NCBI GenBank assembly: GCA_905182995.1
Contig: CAJJDP010000145.1
Span: forward strand, 124,118 to 188,117
Direction of reading: 5' to 3'
DNA: 64,000 bases
Source: Paramecium octaurelia
Taxonomy: Eukaryota; Ciliophora; Oligohymenophorea; Peniculida; Parameciidae
Part shown: in pieces, positions 49,397 through 60,569 of the stretch
Layout of the letters: every line of letters starts with the position of its first letter
How positions within the stretch are numbered: position 1 is the first letter of the stretch
Notes under the pieces: generated by a model
Seen by the model: only the letters and a program-made list of their open reading frames with translations
Databases searched by the model: none
Told to the model about the DNA's origin: nothing
Made by a program: the position numbers and the translations under genes

Positions 49397-49465
49397 ATTT
49401 CAGACAGCCAAGGGTTGTAGTTCATATTGAAGTCATAGACTCTAGTACTTAATAGTCATCATTAT
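49397..49465 (-). ncRNA. C/D box snoRNA, predicted LSU rRNA guide
   Basis: C box ATGATGA (49456-49462) and D box CTGA (49400-49403). The 11 nt directly upstream of the D box (CCCTTGGCTGT) are complementary to the universally conserved large-subunit rRNA segment ACAGCCAAGGG. By the D+5 rule the target would be the C in ACAGC. rRNA comparison is from recalled consensus sequence. Confidence 0.7.
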
Positions 49466-49488
49466 ATTTATATAATTGTAATTTATGT

Positions 49489-49551
49489 GTATCAGATAGG
49501 AGCGAAAGATTGAAATCATGATTAAATCATGGACTACAAAATCATCACTAT
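49489..49551 (-). ncRNA. C/D box snoRNA, predicted LSU rRNA guide
   Basis: C box GTGATGA (49542-49548) and D box CTGA (49492-49495). The guide upstream of D (CTTTCGCTCCTAT) can pair with the large-subunit segment ATAGGGGCGAAAG, allowing one G-U pair. Confidence 0.65.
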
Positions 49552-49570
49552 ATATATATAATATTATTGT

Positions 49571-49638
49571 GAATCAGAGATCTTGGTGGTTGTATCATCA
49601 TGCTATCTCAAGAGTAGCAAATATTTCTACATCACTTT
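49571..49638 (-). ncRNA. SNORD24: SNORD24 (U24) C/D box snoRNA
   Basis: On the minus strand: C box GTGATGT, first guide ATATTTGCTA, a D'-like element, C' box ATGATGA, second guide ACCACCAAGATC, then D box CTGA (49574-49577). Both guides and their order match U24, whose two guides pair with the large-subunit segments TAGCAAATAT and GATCTTGGTGGT. This is the best-supported snoRNA in the window. It directs two nearby 2'-O-methylations in 25S/28S rRNA. Confidence 0.85.
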
Positions 49639-49657
49639 AATATAATTATAATAATAA

Positions 49658-49722
49658 ATCTGTCATGAGCCGTATCATCAGAGTCGTTAAGACTGGGGCG
49701 GCATAAATATCTTCATTAATTC
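49658..49722 (-). ncRNA. possible C/D snoRNA with LSU rRNA complementarity
   Basis: The minus strand contains GCCGCCCCAGTC, complementary to the conserved large-subunit segment GACTGGGGCGG (last base G-U). A C'-like TGATGAT follows. The C box (ATGAAGA) and terminal D box are degenerate, so class and ends are uncertain. Its position between two good snoRNAs supports it. Confidence 0.45.
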
Positions 49723-49735
49723 ATATTTTCTATAT

Positions 49736-49827
49736 TGTTCAGACAAATGCCTCAAATAATCATTGATGCAGGAACAATAGATGGATGTCTATCGATTCCT
49801 TCATACTCGTCATCGTTTCATCATTAT
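49736..49827 (-). ncRNA. SNORD15/snR13-type C/D box snoRNA
   Basis: C box ATGATGA (49818-49824), a first element GATGACGAGTATGA and, at the 3' end, GAGGCATTTGT followed by D box CTGA (49739-49742). In human U15 the same two elements (GATGACGAGT and GAGGCATTTGTCTGA) pair with the adjoining halves of the large-subunit segment CAAATGCCTCGTCATC. Both are present here in the same order, about 90 nt overall. Confidence 0.82.
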
Positions 49828-49958
49828 ATATATATAATTAATATCCTTAAGAAACAGAGCTATGTTTGATAATTCAATATATAAATATGAAGACATTTTA
49901 TGCTATATAATTTACTATAATAGTTTATATTAAAATATGGGTTTGCGTATTTTAAATA

Positions 49959-50029
49959 ATATCAGACAGCTCCAATAAATTGTAATCATTTATTGCATCA
50001 GCAATTAAAATAATCAAATTCATCATTTA
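49959..50029 (-). ncRNA. C/D box snoRNA, predicted SSU rRNA guide
   Basis: C box ATGATGA (50020-50026), an internal GCTGATG and a D box CTGA (49962-49965). The guide before D (ATTGGAGCTG plus T) is complementary to the universal small-subunit segment CAGCTCCAAT. The D+5 position points to the C of AGC. Confidence 0.72.
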
Positions 50030-50045
50030 TTTAATTTAATATACC

Positions 50046-50118
50046 ATATCAGATCAGCTCCAATATCTATAATCATAAAATGATCATGTTAGCTTAATAT
50101 TGTTGAAATCATCATAAT
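50046..50118 (-). ncRNA. C/D box snoRNA, second guide to the same SSU segment
   Basis: C box ATGATGA (50109-50115) and D box CTGA (50049-50052). The guide ATATTGGAGCTGAT again covers the small-subunit segment CAGCTCCAAT but is shifted relative to its neighbour so that the D+5 position moves to the adjacent G. The two genes look like a diverged tandem pair. Confidence 0.72.
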
Positions 50119-50159
50119 TAAAAATTATTTTATTATTTAAAATAATAAATTATATAAAT

Positions 50160-52211
50160 TCATAAGTATAATTTATGTAATTGTTTTAAGGTTTCTGGAA
50201 CAAAGTGTTATTCTTAAGCCCTTTGCCTATTCTAGAATTCTCGTAAAAATTCCTCTTATTCAACTGCCTCTTGGAAATCAACTGTGTAATTTTCATTTTC
50301 ATTAATCAAATTCATAATGAGGACCTTGTTCTGCTCTTAATCATACTTTACTTCTAATTCTTCTATTTCATAAGCATTATCCTCTATTATTGCTTAACAA
50401 TTAATTAATTTTATCTATCCATTATTAAATGACTTCAGTTCAAAGGCTAAATTATAATTAATTTTCTGAAATGGATTTTCTAACCATCCCTATTCTAAAA
50501 TCACATTTAAAAACATCAAATATCTGACTACCTAATGTGTTTCTGGTTTTTTTTTAAATACCTCTATATTCTCGTCTTCTACACATTATTAAACCTTAAA
50601 AAAGTATTTATAATAAAGGGATTCTGATTAGATAAAGTGAATTTCCATTTTTTTTAAGACATTGCATCTCATAAAAGCAATCATAAATTACTTCTCATAA
50701 AATGAAATTAGTTCCTTTACAATTTAAATACTTTTCTTGCAATTTTAAATTGTATTTAATTTGTTCTCTGATTCATTTATCATAATGTTGATTAAATTTA
50801 TAATAAAGCTCGCTTTTTGAGGTGAAGTCATCTAAAAAATATGTTTTTTCAGTATCAAAGCAAGCATGATATCCAAAACCTACAAGTAATGGCCTTCATT
50901 CAAGCAATCCAAAAAAGTATAAACATTATATATATTGTACACCTACTATTAATACTGCTAAAGATTGTCAGACATTAATAAAATAGAAACAACATCATTT
51001 TTCAATAATTCTTCAAATAAGATCTATTTTGGATTACTCTTTGAATAATAACTTGATAAATAAGGAATAAATGATAGAGTATAATTTAATTTTTCAAATT
51101 TCATAAAGCGTGATTCTTAGATGTTTTAGGAATTTTGAAAGAAATTACGACAAATTTCTCTTAAATCAGCATCCTAAACAGGTAAGTAATTCAATTCTAT
51201 TTCGAATATTTGAAATTATGGTATTTCGTGTAAAAAAATCAAAGAAAATATTCCAACTTACAATCTTTCGCTAATATAAATATCATTTTATAAAAAATGC
51301 AAGATGGTGTTAAAACATTAAGTTTTTTAATCATCTTTTATATTTGTTATTTCCTTATATTACGGTAAAATTATGATCTACATGAATAGATTATCTAAAA
51401 TCTTAAAATAAGGATGCTGTTACTTATTTCAATTGAGGAACCATTTGAGAGAGATCCTTAAAGAAATGATCCATAAGTCCAAGTTCTTCATCAAAATTAT
51501 CATGCTTCTCTTTGGTTTTTGCGAACAATTCCCTCATGAACTGCATATGATTTGCTAGAACTTGTAAAAAAGGATAAGATTGCAAGTATTTTACCAGGAT
51601 TGGACTTAGTTTTGATTCCTAAGTAATTTTCAAAATGTGTAATAGCAAATGTCTTGTATATATTCGAGTTAAGTTATCGGGTGAATTGTAGAAGTTTTAT
51701 GAGTAAAGCAATAATGGGAACTAGCAATATTTCTATAAGTGTTAATTGATATATGCTTACAGAATTGAAGAATAATTAAATATTACCAGCATTTAGCTTA
51801 TTTGAGATAATTTTAATAAAATTGATGTAGTAATCTGGGATCTCATCCTTTTTCAAATTATAATCGAATATGATGAATTCGTTTAATTAGGGTAAGGAAA
51901 GAAGAACAATTAGGTTATTATTGATATTAGTACTATACCATATTAAATTGATTTTAGTTACAATAGCATGGAAACAGATGACAATATTTTGATTATAACA
52001 TCTGCTTCGGTTGTTTTTTTTAGAATCCTAAGGAATTCATCAATTACTTTCTCTTCAATGAACAAGCTAACAAATCTTGAAATTCATACTCAAAAAGGTC
52101 CTAATTATTTTTGTCTCCGATTATCGTAAATTCTGTAAGAGTTGAAATCGCCTCTTGAATATTGATATTCTATTATAAGTTTTTAACCTAATTCATAAAA
52201 TCCTTTAGCAT
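50160..52211 (-). CDS. CLEC16A/FPL-domain protein
   Basis: The N-terminal FPL domain follows CLEC16A (fly Ema, worm GOP-1) in order: LTEFTIIGDKNNQDLFDLF then IEEKVIDEFLRILKK, and NEFIIFDYNLKKDEIPDYYI then NFIKIISNKLN. AKTKEKHDNFDEELGLMDHF lies in the middle and a charged C-terminus ends at TGA 50160-50162. Several 22-30 nt introns are needed and I resolved only some of them. CLEC16A acts in endosome maturation and mitophagy. The apparent start (MLKDFMNQVKNLQ, 52211) may miss an upstream exon. Part of this gene is falsely repeated downstream. Confidence 0.75.
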
Positions 52212-52334
52212 TTTTTTCCTTTAAAAATTATATTATTTAAATAGCAATTTATAACATGACTCATTTCTTTGTTTTATTTTTCAATAATATAGAAAATTGC
52301 AATGATGGTATATTTATATGATGTATATATTTAT
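50880..52334. repeat. first copy of assembly-overlap block A
   Basis: These 1455 bases are repeated, with no difference I noticed, at 52336-53790 (offset 1456) immediately after a single N at 52335. The copy boundary falls exactly on the N, so this is an unmerged contig overlap and not a biological repeat. Confidence 0.92.
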
Positions 52335-52335
52335 N

Positions 52336-53667
52336 CTACAAGTAATGGCCTTCATTCAAGCAATCCAAAAAAGTATAAACATTATATATATTGTACACCT
52401 ACTATTAATACTGCTAAAGATTGTCAGACATTAATAAAATAGAAACAACATCATTTTTCAATAATTCTTCAAATAAGATCTATTTTGGATTACTCTTTGA
52501 ATAATAACTTGATAAATAAGGAATAAATGATAGAGTATAATTTAATTTTTCAAATTTCATAAAGCGTGATTCTTAGATGTTTTAGGAATTTTGAAAGAAA
52601 TTACGACAAATTTCTCTTAAATCAGCATCCTAAACAGGTAAGTAATTCAATTCTATTTCGAATATTTGAAATTATGGTATTTCGTGTAAAAAAATCAAAG
52701 AAAATATTCCAACTTACAATCTTTCGCTAATATAAATATCATTTTATAAAAAATGCAAGATGGTGTTAAAACATTAAGTTTTTTAATCATCTTTTATATT
52801 TGTTATTTCCTTATATTACGGTAAAATTATGATCTACATGAATAGATTATCTAAAATCTTAAAATAAGGATGCTGTTACTTATTTCAATTGAGGAACCAT
52901 TTGAGAGAGATCCTTAAAGAAATGATCCATAAGTCCAAGTTCTTCATCAAAATTATCATGCTTCTCTTTGGTTTTTGCGAACAATTCCCTCATGAACTGC
53001 ATATGATTTGCTAGAACTTGTAAAAAAGGATAAGATTGCAAGTATTTTACCAGGATTGGACTTAGTTTTGATTCCTAAGTAATTTTCAAAATGTGTAATA
53101 GCAAATGTCTTGTATATATTCGAGTTAAGTTATCGGGTGAATTGTAGAAGTTTTATGAGTAAAGCAATAATGGGAACTAGCAATATTTCTATAAGTGTTA
53201 ATTGATATATGCTTACAGAATTGAAGAATAATTAAATATTACCAGCATTTAGCTTATTTGAGATAATTTTAATAAAATTGATGTAGTAATCTGGGATCTC
53301 ATCCTTTTTCAAATTATAATCGAATATGATGAATTCGTTTAATTAGGGTAAGGAAAGAAGAACAATTAGGTTATTATTGATATTAGTACTATACCATATT
53401 AAATTGATTTTAGTTACAATAGCATGGAAACAGATGACAATATTTTGATTATAACATCTGCTTCGGTTGTTTTTTTTAGAATCCTAAGGAATTCATCAAT
53501 TACTTTCTCTTCAATGAACAAGCTAACAAATCTTGAAATTCATACTCAAAAAGGTCCTAATTATTTTTGTCTCCGATTATCGTAAATTCTGTAAGAGTTG
53601 AAATCGCCTCTTGAATATTGATATTCTATTATAAGTTTTTAACCTAATTCATAAAATCCTTTAGCAT
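52336..53667 (-). other. artefactual partial copy of the CLEC16A-like gene
   Basis: Reads the same as the 5' part of the gene at 50880-52211. It is cut off at the N, so the C-terminal region is absent. It should not be counted as a paralogue. Confidence 0.85.
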
Positions 53668-53790
53668 TTTTTTCCTTTAAAAATTATATTATTTAAATAG
53701 CAATTTATAACATGACTCATTTCTTTGTTTTATTTTTCAATAATATAGAAAATTGCAATGATGGTATATTTATATGATGTATATATTTAT
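52336..53790. repeat. second copy of assembly-overlap block A
   Basis: Starts at the base after the N at 52335. It contains a false partial copy of the CLEC16A-like gene (52336-53667, minus strand, C-terminal end missing). Confidence 0.92.
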
Positions 53791-53801
53791 TTTGTTAAAT
53801 A

Positions 53802-54083
53802 TCACTTAATAGAATTATTTAATTGCTTTAAAAACGGAAGTTCTAAAGTACTCAAGCCTTATGCAAATAAACAATATTAAATACAATTAATTTAAAACTA
53901 ACAATAATAGCCATTAGCATTTTGAATATTAAATCCAGAATATAATTCTAAATTATGGAGGCCCGAATTTATAATTTCAAATTGATGTAATTTAAAGTTC
54001 ATTAAATGCAAATACTGAAACGAATTACTTTTGTAGAAACACCCATCTATAGTTTTGGTATTAAAATAAATAAACTTAGCCAT
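53802..54083 (-). CDS. small hypothetical protein, 93 aa
   Basis: ATG 54083 opens MAKFIYFNTKTIDGCFYKSN and the frame runs to TGA 53802-53804 through several TAA/TAG codons. It is Phe/Asn/Leu-rich with a repetitive LHxLxLxxF feel and no named domain. It sits between the CLEC16A-like gene and the channel gene. An identical copy is at 55422-55703 because of block B. Confidence 0.4.
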
Positions 54084-54397
54084 ACCTATTCATGTTTTAT
54101 TTGATCAACTAAACAGAATAAACAGATAAATTAGTTATAATTAATTAATGTAATCGCACAGACTCATTTCGTAGATATTAGGAAACTGTTTTTGGAATAA
54201 TAATTATTAATGTTGTTTATTATAATTTATTAATCGCGAATGTAATGATCTCATTCAAGTGTAAACGACAACTTTAGTACTAAAATAAGCCATAATATTA
54301 TTTGGATATAAATAATTTAGTTTAGCAATATTAATTTTAATACCTTTTTCGATTAGGATGTCAAGCATCATAAATTCTTATTCTAGCAGATTCTAAA

Positions 54398-55070
54398 ATG
54401 TGTATCGTATTTGAAATTGAAGTTAGCCCTGTATTAAGTCGATCTTCAAATAATCGACCTGACTTTTCCTTACCATAATGTGATAACAATAGTGAAGATG
54501 CTTCTTTTGAACCTAGCATTAGTTCTGAGTAGAAATTAGCATAAAGTATATTCGAAATAACTGAGTAAAAGAAAGAAACTAAACTACCTCTCGATAGAGA
54601 TTTAGAGAGCAGTCAAGATTAGCTCCTTAAGATAAAAAATAAAAAGTGGGGTACCAAGGGTCTCAGGATAATGTTCTTTATGACTAAATTTGTAAAACAA
54701 ATGAAAAATCATTCAACCTAAGTAAAATTTAAATCTTTAAATGGGAACATTCTAAAATTAATATCAGATGCTGCAAGTGATTCAGATGTGTTATTGTAGA
54801 AACATTTGAATAAAATTTAAATTCTCAGTTAAAATTTAAAATGGGGTCTTAGCCACATTCCGATTATAGATCCGGATTCTAATTTTAAGGTGATGTGGGA
54901 TATGTTTCTGTTAATTTAAATAATCTTGAATATTTTTTATATCCCAATGAAAATAGGATTTGGCTTTTAAAATGAGGGGATACTGTACTAATTCTTTTTT
55001 GAATCCTTACCCTCTTGGACCTTCATTATAGATATCATCATAAATTTCTTCACTGCTTATTACAGTAAGG
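54398..55070 (+). other. artefactual 5' copy of the K+ channel gene
   Basis: Reads the same as 56018-56690 and stops at the N at 55071. It is the end of the contig that overlaps the one carrying the full channel gene. Confidence 0.85.
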
Positions 55071-55071
55071 N

Positions 55072-56690
55072 TAACATCTGCTTCGGTTGTTTTTTTTAGA
55101 ATCCTAAGGAATTCATCAATTACTTTCTCTTCAATGAACAAGCTAACAAATCTTGAAATTCATACTCAAAAAGGTCCTAATTATTTTTGTCTCCGATTAT
55201 CGTAAATTCTGTAAGAGTTGAAATCGCCTCTTGAATATTGATATTCTATTATAAGTTTTTAACCTAATTCATAAAATCCTTTAGCATTTTTTTCCTTTAA
55301 AAATTATATTATTTAAATAGCAATTTATAACATGACTCATTTCTTTGTTTTATTTTTCAATAATATAGAAAATTGCAATGATGGTATATTTATATGATGT
55401 ATATATTTATTTTGTTAAATATCACTTAATAGAATTATTTAATTGCTTTAAAAACGGAAGTTCTAAAGTACTCAAGCCTTATGCAAATAAACAATATTAA
55501 ATACAATTAATTTAAAACTAACAATAATAGCCATTAGCATTTTGAATATTAAATCCAGAATATAATTCTAAATTATGGAGGCCCGAATTTATAATTTCAA
55601 ATTGATGTAATTTAAAGTTCATTAAATGCAAATACTGAAACGAATTACTTTTGTAGAAACACCCATCTATAGTTTTGGTATTAAAATAAATAAACTTAGC
55701 CATACCTATTCATGTTTTATTTGATCAACTAAACAGAATAAACAGATAAATTAGTTATAATTAATTAATGTAATCGCACAGACTCATTTCGTAGATATTA
55801 GGAAACTGTTTTTGGAATAATAATTATTAATGTTGTTTATTATAATTTATTAATCGCGAATGTAATGATCTCATTCAAGTGTAAACGACAACTTTAGTAC
55901 TAAAATAAGCCATAATATTATTTGGATATAAATAATTTAGTTTAGCAATATTAATTTTAATACCTTTTTCGATTAGGATGTCAAGCATCATAAATTCTTA
56001 TTCTAGCAGATTCTAAAATGTGTATCGTATTTGAAATTGAAGTTAGCCCTGTATTAAGTCGATCTTCAAATAATCGACCTGACTTTTCCTTACCATAATG
56101 TGATAACAATAGTGAAGATGCTTCTTTTGAACCTAGCATTAGTTCTGAGTAGAAATTAGCATAAAGTATATTCGAAATAACTGAGTAAAAGAAAGAAACT
56201 AAACTACCTCTCGATAGAGATTTAGAGAGCAGTCAAGATTAGCTCCTTAAGATAAAAAATAAAAAGTGGGGTACCAAGGGTCTCAGGATAATGTTCTTTA
56301 TGACTAAATTTGTAAAACAAATGAAAAATCATTCAACCTAAGTAAAATTTAAATCTTTAAATGGGAACATTCTAAAATTAATATCAGATGCTGCAAGTGA
56401 TTCAGATGTGTTATTGTAGAAACATTTGAATAAAATTTAAATTCTCAGTTAAAATTTAAAATGGGGTCTTAGCCACATTCCGATTATAGATCCGGATTCT
56501 AATTTTAAGGTGATGTGGGATATGTTTCTGTTAATTTAAATAATCTTGAATATTTTTTATATCCCAATGAAAATAGGATTTGGCTTTTAAAATGAGGGGA
56601 TACTGTACTAATTCTTTTTTGAATCCTTACCCTCTTGGACCTTCATTATAGATATCATCATAAATTTCTTCACTGCTTATTACAGTAAGG
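55072..56690. repeat. second copy of assembly-overlap block B
   Basis: Begins after the N at 55071. It includes a third fragment of the CLEC16A-like 5' end (55072-55287), a second copy of the small ORF (55422-55703) and the true 5' end of the K+ channel gene. Confidence 0.92.
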
Positions 56691-58882
56691 GATAGATCCA
56701 TAAAAGCCACAAGGATATCTTCAGAAATTATGCAAGATATGAATTATGGTGGGATCTGCTGATCGCAATTCCATTCATCCTATCATCCTTTAAAATAAAA
56801 TACACGGAGTATATTTTAATGCTAAGATTGGCAAAAGTAAAGACTTTGATTAATTAAGTAGAGGAAGCAATCAACCCTTCAATCACAATGTAAACAGTGT
56901 TGGAATTATTTAAATCGGTCTTTTTATTATTGTTTGTTTCTCATTGCTGTGCTTGTTTATGGAATTTGATAGGATAGATGCAATTAGATGCTGGGAAATA
57001 TTCTTGGTTGGATTCAAAGGGTATTGTAGATGCCTAATGGGACTCAAGATACATCCATTCACTATACTTTAGTACCATAACAACTCTGACAGTGGGATAT
57101 GGGGATATAGTTCCTTAAACTGATCTTGAAAGAATATTTGTGATACTGATGGCTATGGTGATATGTGGGTTGTTCGGATACACGATTTCCAGTATTGGAA
57201 ATATACTGAGACAGTTAACAGAGAAGGAGTAAATTTACAAGTAAAAGATGACATAATTAAACAATTATGTGAAAAGGAGGCAATTAAGCAAGCAATTGAT
57301 TTTGTCTGTAAGAAAATATTTTGAATATTACTTGAAAATGCAAGATGAGAATACTGAGTTTGGAGAGAATATGATGAATGCATTAAATAAAAAGTTAAAG
57401 GAATAAGTTGCTATCGATTTGTATCACAATATCTTAATGAGTTCCAGACTTATAAAGAAAACCCTATCAGAGAAGAGTGTCAAGAAGCTATGTTGTTATG
57501 TGAGAGAAAAGAGGATGGCTCCTGAAGAGATCGTGGAGGCTCAGAATGAATTGGCTAATAAGCTGTTCTTTTTATAGAAAGGATAAATAAATTTGATTTG
57601 CGATTAAGCAAACAGAGAAACTCAATTAGCAGTCGTTGATGCTGGTAAATTTATAGGAGAAAAGGAATTCATTATTTAATCTCGATACGATTATTCCATA
57701 AGGACTACTAAGTTCTGTCAGATTGCTTATATACAATATGAGGATTTTTTTAAAATCATAAAAGAGGATCCAACAGAGGAGGAGAACTATTAAATGCTGA
57801 AAGATGAGATGCAATTTAATGAGGAGAAATAAAACTATGGAGAAGTATGCTATATATGTAGATGGACACACCAGTTTATGAAATGTCCTTTCGTATTCTA
57901 TCATGTTAATCTTGATAGATTGCGAAAGAAGTTCATGATAACAGAGGATAATAAAAGAAAAAGATTTAAAAGATATCTGGACGAAAAAACTAGATTCAAC
58001 AAATAACTTATACAAGAATCAGCTCTCCAATAAATCGTAGACAACAATTACATACCTCTGGAAGACTTGACTGATCAATATATAGATATGTTAGGCTATG
58101 TCATAAATAAGAACTAAAACAATCATATGATAAAGACATTATTAAGTATGAAAACTAACAACACCTAAAACTCCAGTAGCCAGGATTCTGACAAGGAGGA
58201 CAATCAAATCCACCTAATAAATTAATCAAAAAGTCCTAATCTTGAGAAGAAAGTTTAGTTCCTTCAAATATCCCCTGAATCTAAGGAATTTGGTAAACAG
58301 ACTTCCAAATTTTAACGCATCAGAGAAAGCAGAAGAACCTTTGTTAAACTATCGTAGATTCAAAATCATCGGGGTAGCTCTGTATCAGCTCTATCTTAAG
58401 ATCTATCTAATTTGGGATAGGCTTTATAACAAAATTCTTAATCCTCAAACTCCTTTGCAACTTAATTGCAGCAATAGTAAATATGCTAGCCTACTTAATA
58501 GATGTAAAAGCATCATGCCAGTATTTCATAAAGATCTAGGCAATTAAGAACAGGAAATTCTAATTCATATCAAAATCTTGACTAACAGGTGGCCCAATTG
58601 ATTAAAAATTAGTAATAATAGTCAAGGTCGGATTTGAGATAATTTTCACTTTCCATGATTCAGGAAGCTAGCAATTCTAAACTAGAAGAAATTTCTTATC
58701 AATCAAGACAAAGAATTGATTTTGATATAGATCAATGCTTTAACACGAAACATTACTTTGTCAATTTCAATTTGGACATCGTCTTAATGAAAGCGAAGAG
58801 ACCAAAGAAGACTCAAAGACATGCAGCTTAAATCTTAAGTGTTATAGAAAAATCAAAAATTAGACATTAATAGCGCTTGTGA
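56018..58882 (+). CDS. voltage-gated/cyclic-nucleotide-type K+ channel, 954 aa
   Basis: A single exon of 955 codons. A ~190-residue cytosolic N-terminus is followed by S1 (MWDMFLLIQIILNIFYIPM), further helices including IIDIIINFFTAYYSKG and a short voltage-sensor-like LRLAKVKTL, S5, and the pore TLTVGYGDI with the GYG filter of K+ selectivity. S6 (VILMAMVICGLFGYTISSI), a C-linker (RKYFEYYLKMQDEN) and a cyclic-nucleotide-binding-like domain (KLFFLQKGQINLICDQAN, GKFIGEKEF) follow. A Gln/Ser-rich tail ends the protein. This EAG/CNG-like layout is greatly expanded in Paramecium, where such channels control ciliary beating. Confidence 0.95.
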
Positions 58883-59059
58883 ATTGGAAAAAAAATGAAA
58901 ATTTCAAATATTAATATTGTAATGTTATATTTAAACATTTTAATTGCAAATTCTGATGTTGTTTGTTAGATATGTTATTAAACTAAATAATTGAAAATTT
59001 ACTATTTAGCTAAAAATAATATTCATTATTTATTAAATATTAAATAATTAATTATAAAA

Positions 59060-60219
59060 ATGGGAAGAAATAAAATTGACATTCAGTATATAAAAGATGA
59101 TCGTATTAGAAATGTAATTTTATTTAATTAAATGCTTGTTCTACTATTTTTAGAAGCATTATATAATTTATAAACTTATAATTATATTTTAGATAACTTT
59201 TAACAAAAGGAAAAATGGATTGTTGAAAAAGGCTTGCGAATTAGCAGTATTGTGCAATATCAAAATGCTTTTATGTTTTACGGATTTAAGTAAAATAAAA
59301 TATAAATTATTTTTAGGTGGCAATGTCTATTAATTTATGTCCAACGAGAATACCGAAATGGAATTAATACAATCAAATCACAAAAAGATTTTCACAAAAT
59401 AAGATGTATTTTCAATGCTTATATTTAGTATCCTGGATTCTAAAAAAAGAAAGACAATGAGTCATAATCAGAAGCAGAAAGTGAATTGAGTATAGAATAG
59501 AAAAGGACAAGAGCGTAGGAACATTTAAATTAATAACATTTATTTATTTAGTAATCCTAACTTATTTAGCAAAATCAATAATATCAGAAAGGTCAATAAC
59601 AAATGAGATTGAGAAACAAGGTTTTAGAGAATCACGAAAAACAAATGTAATAAGAATCCAGGAAAATTGTCAAAATTGAACCAAAACAAGAGGAATTTGA
59701 ACAATCAAAAAATAAAATGTAACCCAAAAGCAAGAAAACAAATGATGAGATTGCTTTCAATGATATCATTGATCATCAGTAAGCTAGAAATTTCGATGAT
59801 CTCTATTAATGTGGCAATCAATTAGACGATTAGTCAAATTCCCCAGATTAGTAGGATTTTAAATAATAACTATCAATGTTTACATCTTCAAATCCAATCA
59901 AATTAATGAAAATGGATAGCTTACTAAATGGCAATAACAATAGCAAGCCCCATAACTTTCTAAGTGATTAATATAATAAGTTCTTCAATAAAGACAGAGT
60001 AAATCCATTTACCTATTTATTTAGATTGACTCATTGAATAATAGTAAAGTTTTATAGCCTAGTGTGCAATTCATTGTGCCTCCTCAAGTCTATTTTAGTA
60101 TCCCACCATCCCCAATTAATCAAGCAATGAATAAGATTTATGTGGGAGTGGATGAACCCATGGATTTCAATTTAGGATAATCTCAGTACTCTGATGGATT
60201 TAAGAAATATACTAAATGA
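59060..60219 (+). CDS. MADS-box transcription factor
   Basis: About 334 residues. The MADS domain is at the extreme N-terminus: MGRNKIDIQYIKDDRIRN, then ITFNKRKNGLLKKACELAVL and CNIKMLLCFTDL. The rest is Gln/Asn-rich and disordered, ending in a Pro-rich patch and a polar tail. Introns are 79, 27, 23 and 26 nt, and only this set gives a length divisible by three. No K-box or MEF2 segment follows, so it is simply MADS type. It would bind CArG-like DNA as a dimer. Confidence 0.88.
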
Positions 60220-60569
60220 ACAACAATAATCATTCAAAACAAAAATAATATAAATTTACTTAGTTATATAAATAAATATAAATTTGTCTCCCCAAAATCA
60301 AGTTGCAATTCTATTGAAGATGTTATTTCCTTCTCATTTTATATGTGAGATAGGCAGCTATGAAGAATTTATTGTGTATTCATAATAAGTTGATTCAAGT
60401 GAACATTATTGATTAAAATAGTCAAAATACTAGATATACCATAAAACGGATTACATTATTATTATAAATAGCTAAGCTAAACTCTTAGCTTTGATATTAT
60501 TTTTATTGATAGTCTGTTCAATTGACAAAAGCGTGGTGTAAGGGAGAAGAGAAAAAATGTAATATAGAA
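60220..60569. other. AT-rich intergenic spacer
   Basis: No convincing gene. It holds the 3' region of the MADS gene and the 5' region of the next plus-strand gene; a 45-residue ORF starting at about 60360 is within chance. Confidence 0.4.

Larger units (their letters stand above)
53452..55070. repeat. first copy of assembly-overlap block B
   Basis: These 1619 bases recur, without any difference I noticed, at 55072-56690 (offset 1620), starting right after the single N at 55071. As for block A, the boundary coincides with the N. Confidence 0.92.

Noticed and set aside
50880..56690. Tandem gene duplication (paralogues of the CLEC16A-like and channel genes)
   Set aside because: Copies show no difference and end exactly at single-N gaps, as expected for unmerged contig ends.
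58242..58547. Plus-strand 101-aa standard-code ORF
   Set aside because: Lies in another frame of the K+ channel's C-terminal tail, which is continuous to 58882.
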